Shown one piece after another: positions 1-4,575 of a DNA stretch of 8,200 nucleotides; positions within the stretch are counted from its first letter, which is position 1; every line of letters begins with the position of its first letter. The position numbers and the translations under genes were made by a program. The DNA lies in assembly GCA_001797745.1 (NCBI GenBank), contig MGQF01000091.1, forward strand, positions 5,462 through 13,661, in the 5' to 3' direction. The notes under the pieces were generated by a model. That model saw nothing but the letters and a program-made list of their open reading frames with translations, had not been told where the DNA came from and made no database searches. This DNA comes from Deltaproteobacteria bacterium RBG_13_52_11. Lineage in GTDB: Bacteria; Desulfobacterota; B13-G15; RBG-16-54-18.

Positions 1-998
1 ATTTTATCCAGCCCTCGAGCCGCTATAATGAGATCCTGAGCTTCGTCAGGGGCGGGCTGCGCGATCTGAGCATCAGCAGGACGACCTTTAAATGGGGGAT
101 ACCGGTCCCTCATGATCCAGACCATGTCATCTACGTCTGGTTCGACGCCCTCACCAACTATATCACCGCTGCCGGATTCCCCGGGGACCAGGAGAGGTTC
201 CAGCGGTACTGGCCTGCCAACTGCCACATCATCGGCAAAGATATCTTGAGGTTTCACGCCGTCTATTGGCCCACCTTCCTCATGTCCGCCGGACTCCCCC
301 TCCCCCGGAAGGTCTTCGCCCATGGGTGGTGGACCGTGGAGGGGCAGAAGATGTCCAAGTCCCTGGGCAACGTGGTAGATCCCTATCAATTGATAAAGGA
401 GTATGGGGTGGACCCCATCCGCTATTTCCTCTTGCGCGAGGTTCCTTTCGGAGCTGATGGTGACTTCTCCCATGCTGCCATGGTCCATCGGATCAATAGC
501 GATCTCGCAAATGATCTGGGCAACCTCTTCAGCCGGGCCCTCAGCATGGTCGTCAAATATTTCGATGGTCTTGTTCCAACCCCTTCCAACCTACAGGCAG
601 TGGATCGAGGACTCCAAGAAGTCTCTGAAAAGGCGCTTCCCCACTTATCAAAACAGATGGATGATTTGGCCTTTAATAGAGCACTGGTTTCGATCTGGGA
701 GATTGTCAGCGCCGGCAATAAATATATTGATGAAACCACACCCTGGACTTTGGCGAAGGCAGAAAAAGATCGGCCCCGTCTTGGCACGGTGCTTTATCAA
801 ACGCTGGAGTCCCTTCGGCTCATCGCACTTCTCCTCGCCGCCTTTATGCCTGCCACCGCTGAAAAGATGTGGTCCCAGCTTGGGATGGAAGAAAATCTCT
901 GGGAACAGAACATAGAAGAGAACGGAAAATGGGGAGGCCTAAAACCTGGAAAGAAGTTGGCCAAACCCACTCCCCTCTTCCCTAGGATCGAGGCGTAG
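1..998 (+). CDS. metG: Methionyl-tRNA synthetase, 5'-truncated by window edge
   Basis: Charges tRNA-Met with methionine in the cytoplasm. The frame is open from base 3 to the TAG at 996-998, about 331 residues, so the N-terminal Rossmann half with the HIGH motif and the zinc knuckle lies outside the window. Visible are the end of the catalytic domain (VWFDALTNYITA, HIIGKDILRFHAVYWP), the class-I signature KMSKS at 348-362, and the helical anticodon-binding domain with its conserved IDETTPWTLAK segment near 730-755. The frame ends soon after that domain, so this is the short MetRS form of roughly 510 residues without the C-terminal EMAP/OB tRNA-binding extension. A start at 246 is only an internal methionine. 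The DUF721 gene begins 2 nt after the stop, which suggests one operon. Identity is very secure. Confidence 0.97.
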   Translation, partial: FIQPSSRYNEILSFVRGGLRDLSISRTTFKWGIPVPHDPDHVIYVWFDALTNYITAAGFPGDQERFQRYWPANCHIIGKDILRFHAVYWPTFLMSAGLPLPRKVFAHGWWTVEGQKMSKSLGNVVDPYQLIKEYGVDPIRYFLLREVPFGADGDFSHAAMVHRINSDLANDLGNLFSRALSMVVKYFDGLVPTPSNLQAVDRGLQEVSEKALPHLSKQMDDLAFNRALVSIWEIVSAGNKYIDETTPWTLAKAEKDRPRLGTVLYQTLESLRLIALLLAAFMPATAEKMWSQLGMEENLWEQNIEENGKWGGLKPGKKLAKPTPLFPRIEA

Positions 999-1000
999 AG

Positions 1001-1492
1001 GTGAGGGGATCGTCGCGCACAAAGAGGGTGATGGATTTCAATGTCAAGACCGCCGTGAAGGGGGCCCTCCGGAGGTTCAACCTCGATGCCAAAATGAGAG
1101 GATATGCCGTCTGGGGGGTCTGGGCAAAGGCGGTGGGGGATACGATAGCGCAGCAGGCCCAGCCTGCCTTTGTGCGCGGTGGTATCCTCTTTGTAAAATG
1201 CTCAGCCTCAGCATGGATACAGCAGCTCCAGTTTATGAAGGGCACTATTCGTGAAGAGCTCAACCGGCTCCTTGGGAAAGACGTAATAAAGGATATCAGG
1301 TTTCAGCTGGGGGTGATCGCCCGTCCCCATCATAGCGAGCCTTCTGTCGAGGATCAGAAGGTTGTGTTGGATGATGCTGAACAGGCACGGATAGAAGAGG
1401 CGCTGCGCCCGCTCGCAGATCCCGAGATGCGGGAGATAGCCCGGCGCATCATGATAAAGGAGGCATCCGCAAAAAAGACCTTGACCCGCTGA
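1001..1492 (+). CDS. DUF721 family protein, DciA-like (putative helicase loader)
   Basis: 163 residues from the GTG at 1001. DUF721 proteins include DciA, which helps load the replicative helicase DnaB in bacteria lacking DnaC/DnaI; assigning that role here is inference from the family. The conserved core is visible at about residues 37-103: VWGVWAKAVGDTIA, then a G-I-L-F-V-K strand, a W-I-Q-Q-L helix and IRFQLGVI. A charged C-terminal extension follows (VVLDDAEQARIEEALRPLADPEMREIARRIM region), rich in Glu/Arg and probably helical. GTG 1001 has GAGG at 990-993 inside the end of metG, 7 nt upstream, and sits 2 nt after the metG stop, which fits translational coupling. GTG 1028 or ATG 1031 are alternatives, but an SD sits too close to them. 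The last 44 codons are repeated in diverged form at 2040-2171. Confidence 0.85.
   Translation: MRGSSRTKRVMDFNVKTAVKGALRRFNLDAKMRGYAVWGVWAKAVGDTIAQQAQPAFVRGGILFVKCSASAWIQQLQFMKGTIREELNRLLGKDVIKDIRFQLGVIARPHHSEPSVEDQKVVLDDAEQARIEEALRPLADPEMREIARRIMIKEASAKKTLTR
1346..1477 (+). repeat. Diverged direct repeat, copy 1 (tail of DUF721 gene); copy 2 at 2040-2171
   Basis: A 132-nt direct repeat with 84% identity by hand count brackets the DUF4160-DUF2442 cassette. Copy 1 is the live C-terminal coding part of the DUF721 gene; copy 2 is the degraded version. Start-to-start distance is 694 nt. The pattern resembles integration that restores the target gene's 3' end while displacing the native one, or a partial gene duplication. 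Confidence 0.85.
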
Positions 1493-1551
1493 ACCAGAGC
1501 AAAGAGGAAATGCGTATATTAAATGTTATGCAGAGAAATAGAGAATAGACC

Positions 1552-1794
1552 ATGCCAACAGTTCTTCGGGAGAAAGGGTATCGTTTCTTCTTTTTCAGCT
1601 TAGACTGGCAAGAGCCAATTCATATCCATATTGAAAGAGGTGACTCCTACGCAAAGTTTTGGCTAAATCCGATTTCGTTGGCAAGATCAAAAGGATTTAA
1701 GAGCTTTGAGCTTAATGAGATTTATAGTATAATTGAAAGCAATCAGAAACTATTCGAGGAGAAATGGCATGAGCACTTTAGCAATAAAGGTTGA
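1552..1794 (+). CDS. DUF4160 domain protein, 80 aa (first gene of two-gene cassette)
   Basis: The 80-residue product spans a complete DUF4160 domain. Hallmarks are the N-terminal MPTVLREKGYRFFFFS, the histidine-rich EPIHIHIERGD (H24, H26, R29, D31), AKFWLNPISLARSKGF and the closing ELNEI/W-HEHF helices. The function of the family is not established to my knowledge. It very often sits next to DUF2442, as here, and such pairs are suspected toxin-antitoxin-like or regulatory modules; that is inference. No strong SD precedes ATG 1552 (only a weak GAGAATAGA). The gene is visibly AT-richer than metG and the DUF721 gene, suggesting acquisition. Its last 26 nt overlap the start of the DUF2442 gene in another frame. 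There is no signal peptide or membrane segment, so it should be cytoplasmic. Confidence 0.85.
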   Translation: MPTVLREKGYRFFFFSLDWQEPIHIHIERGDSYAKFWLNPISLARSKGFKSFELNEIYSIIESNQKLFEEKWHEHFSNKG

Positions 1795-2011
1795 GCCCTT
1801 GGCAGTCGAAGTGTCTGTCAGCACAGATGCTTTGCATGTTAGTCTTGCAGATGGTCGGGAACTCTCTGCACCCCTTGCATGGTTCCCACGTTTGCTGAAA
1901 GCAACCAAAGAGCAGAGAAAGAATTGGCGTCTTATCGGGGGGGGCCTTGGCATCCACTGGGAAGATGTAGACGAAGATATATCGGTGGAGAGTTTACTCT
2001 CCTCTAAGTGA
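1769..2011 (+). CDS. DUF2442 domain protein, 80 aa (second gene of cassette)
   Basis: 80 residues from ATG 1769, starting MSTLAIKVEPLAVEV. DUF2442 hallmarks are the strand V-S-L-A-D-G-R-E-L, then APLAWFPRLL with the conserved W-F-P-R-L, a helix with N-W-R-L-I, and the C-terminal GLGIHWEDVDEDISVESLL. The start is chosen because AGGAG at 1757-1761 stands 7 nt upstream. The in-frame codon at 1733 has no SD and only adds residues unlike the family. The start lies inside the DUF4160 frame (26-nt overlap), so the two are almost certainly one transcript with coupled translation. Function unknown; a partner or antitoxin-like role to DUF4160 is inference. The relic of the DUF721 gene tail begins about 10 nt after this stop codon. 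Confidence 0.87.
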   Translation: MSTLAIKVEPLAVEVSVSTDALHVSLADGRELSAPLAWFPRLLKATKEQRKNWRLIGGGLGIHWEDVDEDISVESLLSSK

Positions 2012-2021
2012 ATATCCTCCC

Positions 2022-2187
2022 GCGCCCCACACATTATCTGCCAAGGATCAAGAGGTTGTGCTCGATGATGCGGAGCAGACGCGGATAGATGAGGCCCTGC
2101 GCCCGCTGGCAGACCCTGAGATGAGGGAAATAGCCCGGCGCATCATGGTAAAAGAGGCATCAGCAAAAAAAGACCCTACACCACTGA
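2022..2187 (+). pseudogene. Diverged, frameshifted copy of the DUF721/DciA-like gene 3' end
   Basis: Bases 2040-2171 align without gaps to 1346-1477, the C-terminal coding part of the DUF721 gene. I count 21 mismatches in 132 nt (84% identity). 38 of 44 residues are the same and 13 of 19 changed codons are synonymous, so both copies diverged while coding for protein. Weaker similarity (A-P-H...S-x-x-D) reaches back to about 2022. Copy 2 has a run of seven A (2165-2171) where copy 1 has six. Removing one A gives K-K-T-L-H-H-stop with TGA at 2185-2187, the same length as K-K-T-L-T-R-stop in copy 1. As it stands the frame runs on to about 2282. It has no 5' part, so it is a displaced or imported tail and not a working gene. 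Confidence 0.85.
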
Positions 2188-2672
2188 CCCCCCTGTTTCT
2201 TCTTATAATTGTCGTAATGGATACTGGTGGCATTATCTCCCGCATCAATACTCTTGCTAAGCTTCCCCTCATACACTTGTAGTGAAAGTGTTTAACAACG
2301 TCCCTTCCGTTCGTCCCAAATAGCCAGGCAAGCCACTGCCTCATGTCTCTCGCAAATCTCAAGAGGAATTCCTTTTTGTGGCATCGGTGGTAATATGCCA
2401 CACATACCCCGGTATGTAATGCCGATTCGCCCTAGGCATTGCCCTACTCTTAAATGTTTAAACCCTCTTTTTCATCCCGAAAATATCATCCTAAGGCACA
2501 ATTACACCCCTTAATTCACCACATTTTCCTTTCATATCAAATCGTTACCTTGGTCCGACCCCAAATATCACCTAATAAACTGTCTTGAACGATATCGCGC
2601 CATCAACAGTGGTCGGTGCCCTTGATTAAGGCTTTGAGATGAAAAGTCAACATCTGCCGTGTCAGGAAAAGC
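2188..2672. other. Gene-poor stretch: degraded mobile-element DNA and tetR upstream region
   Basis: No intact gene was found in about 485 bases. From 2188 to 2317 lies unrecognised sequence that may be the rest of the deleted RAYT element. 2318-2439 is its N-terminal relic. 2440-2562 reads on the minus strand as the RAYT leader, from GGGGTCGGACCAAGG down to a weak SD-like GAGTAGGGCA before the dead ATG. 2563-2672 has no recognisable coding signal and leads into the tetR promoter. The stretch is more AT-rich than the housekeeping genes. Confidence 0.6.
2318..2439 (-). pseudogene. REP-associated (RAYT, Y1/IS200-like) transposase, N-terminal relic
   Basis: On the minus strand an ATG at 2439-2437 begins MPRANRHYIPGYVWHIT, a start I recognise as typical of one REP-associated tyrosine transposase family. 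A one-base deletion near 2388-2389 breaks the frame after HIT. In the next frame the protein resumes as H-R-C-H-K-K-E-F-L-L-R-F-A-R-D and then QWLAWLF, the expected continuation. After about 2318 the family sequence (normally reaching the HxH metal motif) is lost, so a large internal deletion is likely. Full-length relatives are roughly 200-300 residues. It is a dead gene. GACCCC-type ends at 2185-2191 and 2556-2562 may mark the borders of the original element. Identification is from remembered family sequence. Confidence 0.75.
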
Positions 2673-2701
2673 TTGACAAAAATGTGAACTCCTTATACTA
2701 T
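2673..2701 (+). promoter_or_regulatory. Sigma-70-type promoter of the tetR gene
   Basis: A perfect -35 TTGACA at 2673-2678 is followed 17 nt later by TACTAT at 2696-2701 (4 of 6 matches to TATAAT). TATACT at 2694-2699 is an alternative with a 15-nt spacer. The start point would fall near 2708, giving a 5' leader of only about 16 nt. The -10 lies inside the left half of the palindrome at 2688-2716, so a bound repressor would block RNA polymerase. Confidence 0.7.
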
Positions 2702-2716
2702 ATTAGTATAAGGAGT
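2688..2716. promoter_or_regulatory. Perfect 13-bp-arm palindrome, likely TetR autoregulatory operator
   Basis: Left arm ACTCCTTATACTA (2688-2700), spacer TAT, and right arm its exact reverse complement (2704-2716). The site covers the probable -10, the start point and the SD AGGAG (2711-2715) of the TetR gene that begins at 2724. Size, symmetry and position are typical of TetR-family operators. That this regulator binds here is inference. Since transcription should begin inside the right arm, an mRNA hairpin is unlikely from this promoter. Confidence 0.75.
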
Positions 2717-2723
2717 ATAAAAA

Positions 2724-3293
2724 ATGAAGGTCTCCAATAGTATACTTGAACAAAAGATAGCTGACCGTGCCCGGGACTATATCTTCCAACGAGGCGTCCT
2801 CGGTTGGAGCATGGACCAGTTGGCTGCCGACACTGGCATTGCCAAAAATACACTCTATAAGATTGTCTCTTCCAAGGAGGATCTTGTCCTGAAGGTGGTG
2901 ATAAATTATGTGCAGGCCACACAAGCCCAACTTGTTGCGCTTATTGAACATGAGCCCGACTATCTAACTGCCCTTGAGAAGATGATTGTCATTTTCCCGG
3001 CTTTGGTCGGAGGACACGCCACCAATGCATTTCAGGATGTCTTTAATGAATACCCCTCAGTGGAAGAATCGGTGTACTCTCACCGGGACATGTTGACTAA
3101 CAAGGTGATCGGTTTTCTGGAAACAGGGATCAGCCGGGGCATCCTACGAAGTGACCTGCAGGCTGATTTCATTTTTTCGATGTTGCAAGCTCTGATTCTT
3201 TATTTCATGAAGTCGACCAACCACGGCTCAGAACTCAGCGAACGGCTTAGTCTTGCCTTTCGGTGCCTTCTGGAAGGTATTCGTTCAAAATAG
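2724..3293 (+). CDS. TetR/AcrR-family transcriptional regulator
   Basis: 189 residues, within the normal TetR size range. An N-terminal helix-turn-helix domain spans about residues 10-55: RDYIFQRGVLGWSMDQLAADTGIAKNTLYK, followed by SSKEDLV, the usual recognition-helix ending (T-L-Y-K...S-K-E). The rest (about 60-189) is helical and variable, as expected for a ligand-binding and dimerisation domain. Its inducer cannot be read from sequence. ATG 2724 is preceded by AGGAG at 2711-2715, inside the palindromic operator, so it probably represses itself. The SDR gene begins 93 bp downstream on the same strand with no obvious terminator or separate copy of the operator between. The regulator therefore likely controls that gene as part of one transcript. 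Confidence 0.93.
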   Translation: MKVSNSILEQKIADRARDYIFQRGVLGWSMDQLAADTGIAKNTLYKIVSSKEDLVLKVVINYVQATQAQLVALIEHEPDYLTALEKMIVIFPALVGGHATNAFQDVFNEYPSVEESVYSHRDMLTNKVIGFLETGISRGILRSDLQADFIFSMLQALILYFMKSTNHGSELSERLSLAFRCLLEGIRSK

Positions 3294-3318
3294 CACTCAG
3301 GCAGATAAGAAAACGATT

Positions 3319-3390
3319 ATGAGCTCTAATCAAACGGTTTACGCACCGGAACATAAACGATTTGTCGTCGAAAGGAGGAATTTGGAATGA
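3319..3390 (+). CDS. Possible 23-codon leader ORF coupled to the SDR start
   Basis: An ATG at 3319 opens 23 codons (MSSNQTVYAPEHK...RRNLE) ending in a TGA at 3388-3390 that shares ATGA with the SDR start codon at 3387. The strong SD of the SDR gene (3371-3378) lies inside it. Such stop/start overlaps often mark translational coupling. There is only a weak SD upstream of 3319 and no known homologue comes to mind, so it may be chance or the tail of a lost gene. Confidence 0.25.
   Translation: MSSNQTVYAPEHKRFVVERRNLE
3371..3378 (+). promoter_or_regulatory. Strong Shine-Dalgarno site for the SDR gene
   Basis: AAAGGAGG lies 8 nt before ATG 3387. This fixes the start of the dehydrogenase and predicts strong translation, in contrast to the operator-buried SD of the regulator upstream. 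Confidence 0.85.
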
Positions 3391-4229
3391 AAAATAGAAA
3401 CGAGGTGAGAAACGGATTGTCCAAAGGTGGAGTTGTCCTGGTTACAGGTGCATCACATGGTATAGGGAAAGCAATTGCCGCTCTCCTGGTTGAAAAAGGA
3501 TTTAGGGTCTATGGAACCAGCCGACGACCGTCTGGGGAGCAAGGGAATGGTTTGAAGATGCTTCAGCTGGATATTACCTCCGATCAATCCGTTGAATCAT
3601 GCGTGTCCGGTTTGATCGAGAAAGAGGGGCGGATTGACGTTCTTATTAATAACGCCGCCGTCGGGCTTCTCGGCGCGATCGAGGAAACCACGATCGAAGA
3701 AGGCAAGGCCTTATTTGAGGCTAACTTCTTTGGCACTGCCAGGATGGTCAACGCAGTCCTGCCCGGCATGCGCCAAAGAAGGAGTGGACTGATTATCAAC
3801 TTCGGGTCGCTTGCTGCAACGCTGCCGATCCCTTTCCATGCCTACCTTTCCTGTTCCAAAGCCGCCGTGAATACCTTCACAGACGCCCTTCGCCTCGAAG
3901 TGAAGCATCTAAACATTGGTGTCTGCGTTGTCGAACCCGGGATGGTGGCAACCCATCGAGGCGAAGAATTCGCGCAGCTTAGGGTCAAGAAAGCCATCAG
4001 CGACTACGCGGAACCGGAGCAGCGGGCGTTCGCGGTGATCGAAAAAGGTCAAAGCGTAGGGGGCGATCCCCAACCGGTAGCGGAGACGGTCCTACGGATC
4101 ATACGTAGCAAGGCTCCTGCCCGCTACTATCTTGTTGGCGTTGAAAAGCGGTATGTACTGCTGAGCAGATTTCTTCCACAATCGGCTATCGAGTTTCTGG
4201 TGTCGCGGCATTTTCGGCTGACCAAGTGA
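3387..4229 (+). CDS. Short-chain dehydrogenase/reductase with displaced catalytic Tyr
   Basis: 280-residue classical-type SDR, presumably an NAD(P)-dependent cytoplasmic oxidoreductase; substrate unknown. The Rossmann glycine motif TGASHGIG is at residues 20-27, S-R-R after beta-2 hints at NADPH preference, NNAA is at 88-91, the structural Asn at N113 (F-E-A-N-F-F-G), and the catalytic Ser at S141 (NFGSLAA). The YxxxK motif is abnormal. Lys is K158, but the residue at the expected position 154 (S141 plus 13) is Leu, and a Tyr sits one residue earlier at 153 (H-A-Y-L-S-C-S-K). Classical activity may be altered or lost. The C-terminal extension ends in basic residues (FLVSRHFRLTK). It follows a TetR gene that probably regulates it; the IS91 relic begins within about 15 nt of its stop. 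Confidence 0.93.
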   Translation: MKNRNEVRNGLSKGGVVLVTGASHGIGKAIAALLVEKGFRVYGTSRRPSGEQGNGLKMLQLDITSDQSVESCVSGLIEKEGRIDVLINNAAVGLLGAIEETTIEEGKALFEANFFGTARMVNAVLPGMRQRRSGLIINFGSLAATLPIPFHAYLSCSKAAVNTFTDALRLEVKHLNIGVCVVEPGMVATHRGEEFAQLRVKKAISDYAEPEQRAFAVIEKGQSVGGDPQPVAETVLRIIRSKAPARYYLVGVEKRYVLLSRFLPQSAIEFLVSRHFRLTK

Positions 4230-4235
4230 GTCCGC

Positions 4236-4448
4236 CTTTTGGTCGTAGCTGATGCGTTCCTGATTTACGGCGCCACGCACCACATACTGCCCCAGTGACT
4301 CCCGTTCGTTGTGGGTAACTATTCTGGTTTCGCTTTCCACACTAAATCCGGAATGCGTCCACGTGCGCATCACCGCAGCTCGTGCTTTGTCGATTAGGTG
4401 CCGATGCAGACACAGGGCCAACATGGCATCGCGCCAAGCTTGTAGCAG
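4236..4448 (-). pseudogene. IS91-family transposase, C-terminal fragment
   Basis: Reading the minus strand, 4448 down to about 4242 encodes LLQAWRDAMLALCLHRHL, then D-K-A-R-A-A-V-M-R-T-W-T-H-S-G-F-S-V, and later LGQYVVRGAVNQERISYDQ. The W-x-H-S-G-F-S-V block followed by Y-x-x-R...x-E-R-I-S-Y is what I recall from the C-terminal half of IS91/IS801-type Y2 transposases, where it reads like W-K-H-S-G-F-S-V...Y-I-L-R...E-R-L-S-Y. No N-terminal zinc-finger or catalytic region is present. Upstream sequence (minus strand above 4448) is unrelated and AT-rich, and the downstream end runs into the SDR stop region. It is a broken leftover, not an active element. Confidence 0.65.
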
Positions 4449-4476
4449 CCCTGGGAAGAAAATAAGAAAAGAATAA

Positions 4477-4565
4477 GGGGTCAAATCTTTGATTGATGGG
4501 TAGTCCAAACCTTTTTTAAATCATCGAATACTTTTTTGCTTAAAGACCTTGTAGTAGCTGACCCC
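4477..4565. repeat. Short segment bounded by inverted GGGGTCA / TGACCCC
   Basis: GGGGTCA at 4477-4483 and its reverse complement TGACCCC at 4559-4565 bound an 89-bp AT-rich segment with no gene. The motif is like those I associate with ends of RAYT/REP-type elements in environmental genomes (recollection, not verified). It lies between the IS91 fragment and the larC stop codon, so this gap of about 345 bp (4230-4575) is entirely mobile-element debris. Confidence 0.45.
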
Positions 4566-4575
4566 CAAAACATAT

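Noticed and set aside
403..915. Long plus-strand frame inside metG in another register
   Set aside because: It overlaps the clear MetRS frame and its translation has no family features; it is a by-product of codon bias.
2048..2401. Single minus-strand frame of 117 codons across the dciA relic and RAYT relic
   Set aside because: Only its first part is meaningful (frameshifted RAYT); the rest is antisense to the dciA tail, so it is not one gene.
4092..4508. Minus-strand 138-codon frame as an intact gene
   Set aside because: Only the middle about 70 residues resemble a transposase; the start is unrelated AT-rich DNA and the end is antisense to the SDR gene.
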